From contig OV884059.1 in NCBI GenBank assembly GCA_930367215.1, positions 34,029,882 to 34,093,881 of the forward strand: a stretch of 64,000 bases of DNA. Direction: 5' to 3'. This DNA comes from Pollenia angustigena (Eukaryota > Arthropoda > Insecta > Diptera > Polleniidae). The translations under genes were made by a program, and so were the position numbers. Below, piece after piece: positions 34,060-45,048 of the stretch. Below the pieces are notes generated by a model that ran no database searches, was not told where the DNA came from, and was given only the letters and a program-made list of their open reading frames with translations. Each line of letters starts with the position of its first letter. The first letter of the stretch is position 1.

Positions 34060-34320
34060 AACATTATTAAACTATGGCATCGGTAATATTGAAGCTGTAT
34101 TTTAACGGATATTTTAACTTTACATTTTTATCTAGAATATTCTGTACAGTGATTTTGACACTAGAATTTCGCATAACTTATACAATAACAATTTAAACTA
34201 ATAAGATAACATACTTATAAATACAAGATAACTAATAAATTCAAGATAACTAATAAACACAAGATATCTTATGAATACAAGATAATTAATAAATACAACT
34301 AATTTTCTGTTACGAACCTG
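34060..34320. repeat. Diverged LTR fragment related to the 53 kb LTR
   Basis: GATTTTGACACTAGAATTTC, GCATAACTTATACAATAACA and the following ACAAGATAACTAATAAA repeats match 53060-53160 (GATTTTTACACTAGAAGTGT, GCATAACTTATACAATAACA). No complete LTR pair was found. 34321-34840 beyond it is unassigned, starting with a GC-richer patch (CTCGAGGCCATGTATACCCT). Confidence 0.6.
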
Positions 34321-35077
34321 TTTATCCTCGAGGCCATGTATACCCTGCTACTCCGCGTCTTCTTCTCATAGGGTGTGTTCTCAACCCTTGACCCAGGTTT
34401 GCAACAAGAAAAAAGTTCTAAAACAATACAACATTCAACACCAAAAACTTACTCTTATTTTCGTTACAAAATTTTAAAATTATATGGGTATATTTCCAAC
34501 ATATTAATATTCCGAGCATATTAACGTCATTCTAAAAGTGTATTAATATGGTAAGAAGACAAGTTAAAAAAACAAACTTGTATTTTAAGTGTTAATGCCT
34601 TTATCATTTTGAGAAGGGTATTAAAAAACAGCCATTTAATTAATCAGCAAATATGCGAAATACAGCACCACCACTTTAGTTGAAAAACAAACCTTTGAAC
34701 ACAGTTCATGGCATAAAACACATATTAACATACACACACCCATTTGTATTTTTATAGTTACAAACAATTGTAAAAACTAATTACAATGAGTTTCATGTTG
34801 CTTGTTTTTATACAGTCCATTTTAACAATTGTAATAACATTATTGTCCGACCGAACGCACTTTTTCAGACCGAATCCAATCGCAAACTTTGGTAAATTTT
34901 GCAAAGTTCGGCCGAACCTAAACTATTTGTCATTAAAACTGAAGAATTTACTTTTTTTTAATTTATTTACTGGAAACAAAAAAATATTTTGGAAATTCAT
35001 AAGGTAAGTGCTGGTCTTGGCCGTCAAGAGAGGAAAGGAAATGGCATTCTCATTTTCCTTCTCTCCTCAAAGTTCAT

Positions 35078-35189
35078 AAAAGTGTTCCATTATTAAAACT
35101 TCACTTTAACCTAAAGTGGGCGATTAGGTAGATTAAGGTTCATCCAACCTGGTAGGTTAAAGTAAAGTTGTTATAATGGAACACTTTTT
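35078..35189. mobile_element. Short hairpin MITE
   Basis: AAAAGTGTTCCATTAT, ACTTTAACCTA and their inverted partners TAGGTTAAAGT, ATAATGGAACACTTTT make an imperfect palindrome of about 110 bp. Confidence 0.65.
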
Positions 35190-35220
35190 ATATGGCCGAT
35201 AAAATCCTACCTTTAGCTAT

Positions 35221-36559
35221 CGGTAAGTTGTGAAAACAGGCCTAAATACACCCCACAATTTTGCGATTTTAGGGAAGTTATAAAGATAATGAGAAAAATT
35301 TTTATGCTTATATTTAAGCCACTATTAAATAATTTTATTAATAAAAGAAAAAAAAAAATAACAATATGCAATTGTGAAAACAATAATAACAAAAACATTA
35401 GAAATCGACAGAAAAGAAGTTTACATACAGTGTGGTATCTCCATGCAGTAATTAGAAAATTAAGGAGAGAAAGGAGAAAACAACCTTTATTGTTTATTTT
35501 ATTTGGTCTTAAAATCAGTACCTTCAACTCATTTTACAAATTCGAGTGGTAGAAGTTAAATATCTGTAATTTTAACCATAAAAATATTAAGTAGAAAAGA
35601 GCTACCGATCTCTGCTAGAAATATTGTGGTCAGTGAGCGAAAGGAAGGCAAATCTTGTGGCGAAAAGCAACCAAGAGCACATAAAATAAACTGCGCACTA
35701 AAAAGCTTTCGAGACGTGATGTTAGCAGTATGCTAACTGATTCGAAACTTAGTGCTCCAAAACTAGCGGAACACGGCAATGATGGAAGATCAAAGGTTTG
35801 AGGGAAGCCGAACACTGCGCTGGATCTCCACAATTATTATACCAACAGTTAAACAAGTTGGCGGCAGTGTTATGGCTTAGGGCGCCATGGCATCATCTGG
35901 CGTGGGTCGGTTAGTCTTTGTTGTAATATTTAATATGAATCGCTTTCAATATAAGAATATATTGGATCGAAATCTGAAGGCATGCATCTCTTGATAGCTT
36001 AGGTCTTGGTAATCAATGGATTTTCCAACAAGGCAATGGCCCGAAGCATATCGCTCACCTTGTACTAGACTGGCTTCTATATTATGCCCCGAGGCAATTA
36101 AATTCCCCAACCCAACCACCTGACATAAACCCTATTGAGCTTATCTGGGATGTTTTAGAGAAAAAGTTACGAAAATTTGACATAAGCAGTCGTGAAACCC
36201 ATAAAACTACTTTAGTTTGAGCATGGACCGAAATTACGCATGATATTACTGAAAATTTAGTAAATTCAATGCCCCGTCGCCACCAAGCAGTAATTCACGC
36301 CTAGGGCGGACTGACAAAATATTGAAGATTATGTTTTTTATATCAAATCAGTTAACCGTATGTTTGATTTTGTTGCTTTATTTAGACGTTTTTCCTATGA
36401 ATTTTAAATATTTTTGTTGTTATTATTGTTACAATTATTTTATAAATAAATAAAGCTATTGGTGCCTTAAATACTAATTTTAAAACTTTATGTTTTTTTC
36501 CTACACATTTAATAAACATTCGGAATTGAGAGGTGTATTTAGGCTTTTTTCTTAAACTG
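35221..36559 (+). mobile_element. Tc1-like transposon relic
   Basis: The right end TTAAACTG followed by TA gives a CAGTTTAAG start when inverted, typical of Tc1. The inner GCCTAAATACACC is matched at the left end (AGGCCTAAATACACC, about 35242). TA flanks both sides. The decayed transposase lies between. An A-rich tract (35280-35550) occupies the 5' part. Confidence 0.75.
35620..36320 (+). pseudogene. Tc1 (DD34E) transposase relic
   Basis: Translated in pieces: GSVMA, stop, GAMASSGVGRLVFV (about 35848), then FQQGNGPKHIAHLVLDWLL (about 36033) and PPDINPIELIWDVLEKKLRK (about 36115). The last block is the Tc1 NPIE-LW motif with the third catalytic residue (E) kept. The second catalytic aspartate is replaced by glycine (QQG instead of QQD). 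Several stops and frameshifts are present. Transposases of this family cut and paste the element at TA. This copy is dead. Confidence 0.8.
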
Positions 36560-37040
36560 TATATGAAGAGTACATCAAGCTGAGTACTCGTTTCGTATGA
36601 AATGGAACTAAGTAGGACTTGCGTTTGAATACTTAAATATATTAATGCCTTTTAGGTCTCATTTACATAAATACGTAATTCCTTTTCGAGAACGAGAATT
36701 TTTTTCTTCCACTGCAATGTGAGGAATTAAGTCCTGCTTTTCCTATATAAAAGCTTTAATTTGTTTTTCTTTTTCTTCTTCCGACATTGCATGCTTGTTT
36801 ACACCATTTTTAGAAACAATAAAATTTACCACAAACGAATTTTGGTAAAAAAGTTTTAGTTGATTATTTTTGCATGGTTTTGTAAAATTCATGTTATGAA
36901 AAAAGTTTAGGCTTCGTCAAAAAATCGTCCAAATTAATGCCGAACACCGATTTTTGGCCAGTACCGAAGCCGATTAATCGGTAGGACACTAGTAATTGCC
37001 AATATGGATTCTAGTCTTTGACACACTTTTCGGATATTTC

Positions 37041-37575
37041 AGAATCAGGCTAGAAGTTTTTCCAATGCCAAATTGTTTATCAGATACTGCTTGTGAAACG
37101 TTTATGAATGGATGGATATCACGATCTGATTCGCCTGATGTAGTTTATACCGATATAGGGTAATAGTTAGCTCAATTTTTAGGAACAAAAATCTACATTT
37201 TAACATCTTATCATCCACAATCAAATAGGTTAGTTGAACGCTTCCATAGAATCTTAAAATCATCAATTTCATGCCACAAAGGACTAAAGTATTGCTTATT
37301 GTTGGGCTTTCGATCGTCAAATAAAGATTCCATAACAGTTGGACTGTTATTTAGCAATTGCACAAGTTAATGAACAGTAATGATTTCGCAACACTTTTGA
37401 AGATAAATTTGTCAAGAGCAAATCCCACATGATGCTCTAATAATTCCAAACCATTTGTTTTTATTAACAAAAATTTAGAACAATGCTTTCATGTCTGGAT
37501 AAGAAATGATCAAGTATTGAAATTACTTCAACACAAATTTCATGGTCCTTATAATGTTATTAAGAAGTTTGGAAG
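37041..37575 (+). pseudogene. Gypsy-type integrase relic
   Basis: TACETFMNGWISRSDSPDVV (about 37088) followed after a frameshift by ILTSYHPQSNRLVERFHRIL (about 37197) is the core of a Ty3/gypsy integrase. The second block carries the HPQSN-x-LVERFHR signature. A later piece, LLQHKFHGPYNVIKKFG (about 37525), resembles the GPY/F module after the core. Stops and frameshifts interrupt all pieces, and no reverse transcriptase was seen upstream. Confidence 0.75.
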
Positions 37576-37689
37576 CAGTACAATGTTTAAATAGTAAAGT
37601 TACCACGACAAATTAGTCCATACATTAGACAAATTTAAAAATTCGATTTGATAATTAGAGCAAATTTCGAACCACCAGTACCACTGGTT

Positions 37690-37930
37690 AAAGATTGATA
37701 TTTGACTGTTGGCTGGCAGGAACCGCAGTGGTGCAGAGGTTAGAACTCAAAGAATTCTGATGAAAGAATGTGGTGGTTCTTGAAACATGTAAATTCAACC
37801 CAGGTTCGAGCCCCAGCTCAGCCAAGAAAATTATCAATAAATTTTAATAAAATTTCATGTTGTCGAAAATTCCTTCCTTCAGTAAAAATAATTTAAAGAA
37901 AATTAAATTTGATGAACTTAAGCCTTACTC
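37690..37930 (+). mobile_element. SINE-like element with Pol III A and B boxes
   Basis: TGGTGCAGAGG (37729-37739) fits the A-box consensus and GGTTCGAGCCC (37803-37813) fits the B box. The flanking GATTGATATTTGACT and the tail (TTTTAATAAAATTTCATGTT, AATTCCTTCCTTCAG, GAACTTAAGCCT) match the foldback element at 24054-24572. It starts immediately after the integrase relic. Confidence 0.65.
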
Positions 37931-38766
37931 CATAAGAGTATCGAAAATTCGATTTGTCTTAAAAACAAAGTGTTTATTTTTTGCGAGCATCTACTGTATT
38001 CTCATATAAGCACTTTTTTTCTTCTTTGTTATTAGCTTTATTAAGTGTCTTGATCAGTGTTGCCAATCCTTGTGTAAATTCACATATTGTGTGTTATTTT
38101 TACTAATATGTGGGCTACACATGTGTGATTTGTTTGTAATTTACAGGGTTAAAAAAACTGCAGTCGAAAACAAAAACTGTCGAACAAAATACGAAAATTT
38201 GTATACAAATTTTTGCTTTTTGAGTTGGTTTTACAGCGACTGTTTACATTTAATGAATCAGAAGTAAAAGTAAAAGTTTTTTTTTTTTTTTGCCAATGAA
38301 AAATTAAAAAATGGCAGTTTTTTTTCTTTGTCTTCAGTTTTTTAAATGCTGGTTATTTTACTTTCATCCAATTTTCATGATGATTTTTTCCCCTATTTTC
38401 AAATCATATCTTTTTTAGTTTAAAAGCGAGCGGGGGAGAGAAGTAAGCAGGGTAGAAAAAAAGACATCATATTTTCTTTGTTTTTTTTTTGACATTCCTC
38501 TTTGCACTTAATTTTGTTTTTTAATTTATGTTGTATTTTTATTTTAAAATGACAATTGCTTATTAAAATATAAAAAAATAAACAAATTAATTCTAAAAAA
38601 TTCAATACATACATACATATATAAGGAAAATAAACAAACTAAGAAACATTGTGAAAATTTAACATGTTTTTGGAAGTTTCTTTAAAAAAGAACTACAAAA
38701 AAGACATGTCTTTTAAATCATCGTGAAAATTAGGTGTTTGTGTTATATTTTTTCATTAATTACTGA

Positions 38767-40318
38767 TAGGGTGATCGATCGAATAGTATTCGACCGGTTT
38801 TAACCGGTTATTTTAGTTTTGCGCAAATCGAATATTTTAAAATGTCAATTTTTCGAATATCGAATAAACCCGTTATTTTGGTAAAATAAACCGGTTATTT
38901 TAGTAATGTGTAATTTATATACGTTTTCCTTACTTTTGTTAAAAATGTACCCGTAATTTAAGTATTTTTCTAATTGAATATTTGACAAACTTAAACTTAT
39001 TACAAAGAATGTCAAAACAAAATGTAACAAAAGTCAAACAAAAACATTATGAGCAATGTAAATAAAAATCGCTTATATAAACATGTGTTCTTGTAACAAA
39101 AACCAAAAACAAACAAAAATACTACAAAAAAAAAAAAAATGTCAACTTAAAAGTATTTAATTTGCAATTTGACAGTATTCTTAATATTCGAACTGATTTA
39201 AAATACATTGGTGCTTAAAGAGACATAAAATTATAAGTTGCAAAGGTTCTTTAACGTCACGACTTATTAATCACCTTTAATTAGTCCACAAGCTTGACAT
39301 AAATATACGCCAAGTAAAACTTGACTCTGTTCTAAGTAGTCTTTAAGAGACTGCCAATAGTACTTTACTAAAATATGCTGCCAATAATGAATGAAAACTC
39401 TTACAGCCATACCTAAACAAGAGCGGAAAGCGTCTTCTAGCTGTCAAAAATTCTCATGCCCATACAATTTGTATGAAGCATCCCTAAATAGCGCGGCGTC
39501 AACGCTTTACAATTTGAAAATCCGATTTTGAAATAATGTCAATTTAGCTATTTTTTCGACAATCTAGCGGGTTTTTCTCTTCTGTTTGTGGCACAACGTT
39601 GATGCTCTTGCTTAGGTATGGCATATCAGCGTAAAAGCTAAGCGGAAGAAAACGTTCCGCCTTCCGCATTTGGTTAGGTACGGCTGTTAAGTATTCCCAG
39701 CATATCTCCATGTTCAAAACTACAACATACCGACGGAATCAACGGTGTGAAAAAATTCTTTAGATTAATTTATTAAAACACCAGGAACTTAAAACAAAAT
39801 TGAAGGAATCAAACAATGTCATGGAAGGATTTAAATTGTGATCGTCGAATTGACAGACATTTCATACAAAAAGCATGTTCATATTACTGTTAAGTTTGCA
39901 ACTTTTCAAAAATATGTTTGAAGTCTACTGATTCATATAGATATGCTTAACCACCAAAAAATCATTTAAAACGAAATTGGGGGAATATCTCAAATAAAAA
40001 CTTTATTAAATTCCTATAATTTTTTAAAACCAAAGTTTTTACTGGTCACGCTTTTTTGGATTCTATCGTCAAATATTTGTTAGGTCTGAACATAACTTAA
40101 GTCATATCTATGCATTTTGTTGGTTCCTTACCTTCGTGAATTGTTTTGTTTTTATTTTAATACTAATTTGATTTTTGTATTTTTATGCATTCAAATTAAA
40201 ACCGGTTAACCGGTTATTTTTAAAACGCTTAACCGAAAACCGGTTTTTTTTTAAATAGCAACTATTCGGAATATTCGAAAACCGAATATTGAAAAAAGTC
40301 GAATAATCGATCTCCCTA
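38767..40318. mobile_element. hAT-like element with ACCGGTTATTTT subterminal repeats
   Basis: The ends TAGGGTGATCGAT and ATCGATCTCCCTA are inverted with one mismatch, and the perfect 8-bp duplication ATTACTGA flanks it (38759-38766, 40319-40326). ACCGGTT-ATTTT motifs cluster at both ends, as transposase-binding repeats do in hAT elements. No coding region. A further repeat (39411-39705) lies inside. Confidence 0.9.
39411..39705. repeat. ACCTAARCAAGAGC inverted-repeat unit
   Basis: CCATACCTAAACAAGAGC and the complementary GCTCTTGCTTAGGTATGG (about 39608-39625) bracket about 200 bp. The following 80 bp (GGCATATCAGCGTAAAAGCT to GGCTGTTAAGTATTCC) match 12060-12145. ACCTAAATAAGAGCGGAAGC at about 23882 is another terminus of the family. 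Confidence 0.6.
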
Positions 40319-40357
40319 ATTACTGACAGTCAAGTTTTTCTTTTCGTACTTTGATAT

Positions 40358-40655
40358 CAAGGCGAATTCATACAAGGTGGTCTTATTTTGAAAAGGTTTA
40401 CAACACTGTAAAATATTTCAAAAATAATACAACACTGTTGTAAACAATTCAAACAAATATTTCATTTTGTTTTTAATTTTAAATTGTGTGTTTTGAAATT
40501 TATTAATTTAAAAAAAATTTTAAATTTCAAAATTTTAAGCGAAAATTATAGAGTTTAGTTAAAAAAATTCCCCAGAACCACCATTTTGACACATGGTTAG
40601 TTATCAGCTGTTGCTTACGTAGCAAGATAATTTCACCTTGAGTAAATTCGCCTTT
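40358..40655. mobile_element. P-like MITE, CAAGGCGAATT family, copy 2
   Basis: The left end CAAGGCGAATTCATACAAGG continues TGGTC. The right end is GTAAATTCGCCTTT. The 8-bp duplication has one mismatch: TTTGATAT (40350-40357) and TTCGATAT (40656-40663). It starts 40 bp after the inner hAT. Confidence 0.7.
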
Positions 40656-41413
40656 TTCGATATTTTGTTATTTCTTGCAGTCTCCATCACAGTCATACTC
40701 GTTTTTTTTTCACTTTCCAACATAAACGTTTAAAGAAATGTAACATGCAATAAACTTTGAAATATTGTCATGTGTAGACGGCAAAAACATTTATGTGCAC
40801 GTGTATTGCGGAATAATTGCTCAAACCTTTTTTAAATGAAATAATGTTAAACATAAACTGTCAAATTAGATTGTCATTTCTTGGACATTATTTTTTTGCG
40901 TGAATTTATAAAAAAAGTGTGTACATTGTAGAGATTTTAAAATGTAAGTGTTAAGTTCCTAATGTTTTAATTAAAGGCTATCGAGTGTGCAATACAGAAT
41001 ACCTATAAGTAACTAAATTTGTTTGCATCAAACAAACCAATACTCAAGAAATTTTAAAAATTTCTTGTATATCAACATTTTTGCCCTGTTCTTCTGCCGA
41101 CGACATTTATTATGTTGGGAAATAAATTCATTTCTTACTTCATCAACCATTATATTGCAAGCAAGAAATATCAATAAGATTATTTATTCCGGGCGAATTC
41201 ATTCTATTAAAGCTATTAAAATCGTCACTTTTTAGAAAAAAAAAATCAGCAAATCGGCAATTTGCTAATTTCGGAACAAAACCCGTCCAAATGACGATAA
41301 ATCGTCAAATCTGGCAGCCCTGGTTCTGTGTGTGTAATTTTGCTTTAACTGTGTAATTTGGGACACAGTCATGTGTAATTTCCGAATTCTTTATTGGCAA
41401 CACTGGTCTTGAT

Positions 41414-41869
41414 GAATAGATTTGTGTTGTTAGTGGGAAGCTTTATTAAATTTGTTTTCAAGCTTATCAGAATTAGCACAATTTATGTGTTAATCTCTTG
41501 TCGAAGCAGGTTATTATTATTTGTTGTTTTTATTGTTATATTTTTTTTATTTTTATTTATTTATTTATGGTAAAAATGTATGGATGGACGTGATTGTATT
41601 GGTGTATTTCTTTCTTAATCAATTTTGTTTTAGTTCCGGGTTAGTTTTTAGAATTTCGTAAATTGTGATTTAAAATTTAATAAAAAGAACAATAAAAAAT
41701 AAATAATCAAAATAAAAATGATGATTAACTGCCTGTTAAACAATTTCGAACGTAAAAGTTCTCATAGAATTTTATATGAAAAATATTTTTAAAACTGTGT
41801 TTTCCATTGAAATTTTCTATGCGAACGTTAACGTTCGAAATTGTTGAAAGGCAGTAAGTAAAGGCAGAA
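41414..41869. other. Unassigned spacer with TAACGTTCG inverted phrases
   Basis: AT-rich. AACAATTTCGAACGTAAAAG (about 41740) and the complement-like GTTAACGTTCGAAATTGTTG (about 41826) form a short inverted pair about 100 bp across, probably a MITE remnant. No gene. Confidence 0.45.
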
Positions 41870-41872
41870 TTA

Positions 41873-42383
41873 AGGCTCAGTTAGCCGAGAGTAATAGTAA
41901 CAGTAACGTTACCTTAAAAAAGTAAGACCAATCTATTTCTTAAGCTTGAGGTCCATAACACGCGTTCTCGCCTCCACGCAGCGCATGCTTTTATAACCTT
42001 ACTTGCGTTCTACGTTTCAAGTTACGTGCAACGCTTTTTATGCAGCAGCAACACAAGTAAAAATAAAATTTAATTTGTCAAAATCAGCTGATTTGTTTGA
42101 ACGCTGCTTGTAACGCTTACAAAAGTGGAAAGTAAACCCACTTTTCGCCTCAAGGCATCTACGCTTTTGTGCATGTTACTTACTACGTATAACTACACAG
42201 ATTCTACTTTTTTGACAGCTGCGTATGCTGCGAAAAAGCGAGTAAGGCGTGGTGTGGACCTCCAGCTTTACAGATTGAGACGTAACGTCTTACTGCTAAC
42301 TGTAATCGTTCTAATTGCTTTATAAACAACAAAATGAAACAGCTGATTTGCAACGTTACTGTTACTCCCGGCTAACTGAGCCT
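41873..42383. mobile_element. MITE with AGGCTCAGTTAGC ends, TTA duplication
   Basis: AGGCTCAGTTAGCCGAGAGT continues TAACAGTAACGTTA at the left and pairs with AACGTTACTGTTACTCCCGG, CTAACTGAGCCT at the right. TTA flanks both sides (41870-41872, 42384-42386). A second MITE (41943-42267) is inserted inside. Confidence 0.85.
41943..42267. mobile_element. MITE with AGCTTGAGGTCCATAAC ends, TTA duplication
   Basis: The left end AGCTTGAGGTCCATAACACG pairs imperfectly with the right end GTGGTGTGGACCTCCAGCT. TTA flanks both sides (41940-41942, 42268-42270). Its ends resemble those of 51795-52833 (AGCTGAAGGTCCACACC) and 20026-20421 (ACATAACACGCG). Confidence 0.85.
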
Positions 42384-42386
42384 TTA

Positions 42387-42774
42387 GTCTTTACTTTCTG
42401 TTTCTGTTCTGTTCCGTGCCGTTCTGTTTCGAAATTGTAATAGTTACTTTTTCTGTAGCAACTTATCAGCCATTTATGACAAATTTATTAGTTTTGCACC
42501 GTCCATGTTTTATTTCAAAATCTTTAATGCACATAAATTTAAAGAAATTAAATTTTATGAATTCTTAAAATCAAAAAATAGTTTATTTCAATATAAATAT
42601 GTATTTTTTATTATTTATTTTGCTGTCACTTACAATTACTTAACAATTTTTTGATTTTAACAAACTGAACCGCAACAGAACAGAAAAACTAATCAATTTT
42701 ACAGGTTTTATAATAACAAAAACAAATCAGCTGAATCGTAACAGAAGAGAAAGTAAAGACTAACTGAGCCTTAA
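42387..42774. mobile_element. Remnant MITE sharing the CTAACTGAGCC end
   Basis: GTCTTTACTTTCTGTTTCTG (about 42388) and AGAAGAGAAAGTAAAGACTA followed by ACTGAGCCTTAA (to about 42774) are inverted. It abuts the previous MITE, so the left tip is missing or was used as the insertion site. Inner blocks TTCTGTTCCGTGCCG and AACCGCAACAGAACAG are loosely complementary. Confidence 0.6.
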
Positions 42775-43360
42775 GAAGTAGCATACGCAAACGTACAATC
42801 ATACTGCACGATGTTAATTGTGACTCACACCTTAACGTCAAGTTTTTTGCCCAACTTAATTTGACATTTCTTTTTCTGTGTTTGACCAATTCAACAATGG
42901 GGAGGTACACAGTTGAGCTCCGTGTTAAGATTGCTGAATCCTTTTACGAAAATGGGCGTTCAAATCAAAATGCATTTCGTGTACTTCGTGATTTTTGTTT
43001 GGTCAGCAAAATCGACCAAATGTGTCCACAATCGGGAGAATTGTGTGAAATTTTCAGCAAGCCCGTTCTTAGGAAATGGAATCCATAGAGAGCGTCTGTT
43101 TGTACTTCTTTGAAAATGTGCTCGGCCAAGCAGTTACTGTGAATAGTGTTTGCTATTGCGAGATGATACCAGACTTCTTGTGCCCAGAAATTGAGGATAT
43201 GGACCTGGACGATATGCCGTTCCAACAGGATAGTGCCAGACAGCCAACGCAACAATGGGTCATTTGCGGGAAAAATTCAATGACCGTGTTATCTCACGTC
43301 GCACAGAGGGATTTGTCCATACAATGTTTGGCAAAAAATATAAGGAGTGCTCGTAGAATG

Positions 43361-43710
43361 TTGAAATTTTTCTTTGAGGCTTTGGTTAACTCAATTAAGA
43401 AAAATATAAAGTTTCATCAAAATTCGCCACGCCCTCCACCCACCGCCCATAGAACCCAAAATTTTTTTTTGGCCCAAAGTTTTTGAAATTTTGCTCTGAG
43501 CCTTTACTTAGCTCAATTAAATAAAAAATAAAGTTTCATCAAAATTGGCCACGCCCTCCACACACCACCCATAGAACCCAAAATTTTTTTTGGCCCAAAG
43601 TTTTTGAAATTTTGCTCTGAGCCTTCATTTAGCTCAATTAAGAAAAATATAAAGTTTAATCAAAATTGGCCACGCCCTCCACCCACCGCCCATAGAACCC
43701 AAAATGAAAT
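43361..43710. repeat. Tandem repeat, about 121-bp unit, three copies
   Basis: GGCCACGCCCTCCACACACC-type phrases occur at about 43425, 43546 and 43668. Each unit contains TGAGCCTT, TAGCTCAATTAA, AAAGTTTCATCAAAATT and CATAGAACCCAAAATTTTTT. It lies within the hAT-like insertion. Confidence 0.85.
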
Positions 43711-43970
43711 CAGTTAATAAATCCACATTATTATTGCAATTTATAAGTTCCTTGCACAATTCACTATATGAAACACAAAAGGAACCCATTTTAAAAATTA
43801 GTTAGGTTTAATAGTTTTCTTAAACTTTTTTTGGCATATATTATTATTTCAAATAATCATATGGTTTTGTTTTTCTTTTTTTGTTATGCACTTTTTCGAT
43901 ATTGCTGTCAATCACTTATTAAAAAGTAAAAGTAAAAGCCTAAAAGTATACAAAACCTTTTACTGTAAAT

Positions 43971-44231
43971 ATCGAGCCCTAACAGCGAAAATAATGTAAG
44001 CGACATGATTTTCAATTTTCGTTTTTTTTAATAAATGACTTTATTGGCAACACTTGCATCATCTCCTAAAATATCATGGTCACATAATGTACCGTTACGA
44101 TTTTATAGCAAACACAATTTTAATGTAAGCGACAAATTTCATACAAAATTAATATGAAATAAAACAAAAAAGCTCTCTCCTGTAAAATTTGATTTTTGGC
44201 GCTTACATTATTTTCACGGTTAGGGGTCGAT
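43971..44231. mobile_element. MITE with CCCTAACAGCG ends, copy 2
   Basis: Nearly identical to 3786-4051, same orientation. The right end has a small change (TTTTCACGGTTAGGGGTCGA). 44232-44790 beyond it is AT-rich and unassigned. Confidence 0.75.
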
Positions 44232-45048
44232 ATGCATTGCAATTTATTGTAAATATTCACAAAAAATACGTGAGTTTTATCACAAAATTTATAAGTTTGT
44301 TCAGCGATCGCAAAAAGTCGCAGAATTTTTTTACATAAAATGAAAGAAAACATTCCAAACTTTAATTTAGTAGTAGTACTAACACGGAGGTAGACCGAGC
44401 TAACTTATTTTTTTTCTAATGAAAACTGCAAATGCTAAATTTTTTGGAGTCATATTGATTTGCTCAGATCTCTTAAACTATATATGTAATTTAAATAATT
44501 TTTCTTTCCTATTAAATTTAAAATACTAAATTTTAATAAGAATGCTCTAGAACTATTCGTAGTTAAACCATATTTATTGTATAAACAACTGAAATGTAGT
44601 AAAATGTTCATCAGTTTTCGTTGTATAATATTTAAATAACTTTACCACACTCTTTTTTATACAAAATTTTATTTTTTTCGAAAACAAATCATGGTTTTCT
44701 ACTAATGAAACACTTCTCTACAGAATTGCATCATAAGATTTCTAAAAAATAACTGTAAAAAAATAGACTTTTTGCCAAAAAAATACCACTGTGCGTCGTT
44801 GCGATGTTAATTGGTCGTCACGATCATGTGATTTGACACCATTGGACTTCTTTCTTCGATTATATTTAAAAGAAAAAGTGTACGTCAATAAGCCAAGAAC
44901 AATTCAAGAGCTAAAAGATGAGAAAATTCGGCACAACAACATTGAACCTCAATTATGTCTCAGAGTCATTGAAAATATGGACCGTCAGATAGAGGTATGT
45001 CACCGAAGCCGTGACGAGCATTTCGCCGATATTTTGTTTCACTCATAA

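Larger units (their letters stand above)
34841..36991. mobile_element. Possible hAT-like element enclosing a Tc1 relic
   Basis: TATTGTCCGACCGA (34841) and the complement of TAGTGTCCTACCGA (right end 36991) match at 12 of 14 positions. Both sides carry GCCGAAC motifs a little inward. No convincing 8-bp duplication was found, so this is tentative. It contains the hairpin 35078-35189 and the Tc1 relic 35221-36559. Confidence 0.35.
38055..41405. mobile_element. hAT element with perfect 8-bp duplication, containing nested elements
   Basis: The ends CAGTGTTGCCAAT and ATTGGCAACACTG are perfect 13-bp inverted repeats of classic hAT form. The 8-bp duplication GTCTTGAT flanks both (38047-38054, 41406-41413). 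TGTGTAATTT motifs repeat near both ends. No transposase was recognised. Another hAT (38767-40318) and a P-like MITE (40358-40655) were inserted later. Without them the element is about 1.5 kb. Confidence 0.9.
43304..44791. mobile_element. hAT-like insertion inside the mariner
   Basis: The ends CAGAGGGATTT and AAATACCACTG (inverted CAGTGGTATTT) have the hAT CAnnG form. The host gene on each side is repeated as about CACGTCG / TGCGTCG, an imperfect duplication near 8 bp. The insert holds tandem repeats (43361-43710) and a MITE (43971-44231). No transposase. Confidence 0.65.
42897..45048 (+). pseudogene. DD41D (rosa-like) mariner transposase, deleted and split
   Basis: The N-terminus MGRYTVELRVKIAESFYENG continues RSNQNAFRVLRDF. 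A large internal deletion then joins sequence beginning near CGGGAGAATTGTG to the FENVLGQAVTV region and FQQDSAR (second catalytic aspartate present). A hAT (43304-44791) interrupts the gene. It resumes at RRCDVNWSSRSCDLTPLDFF (about 44792) and ends at 45048 (HFADILFHS). The first catalytic aspartate region is lost in the deletion. The family was assigned from the near-intact copy at 62904-63974. Confidence 0.85.

Noticed and set aside
34786..35007. 73-codon hydrophobic open frame
   Set aside because: AT-rich, no motif, and overlaps the end of a possible hAT-like element.
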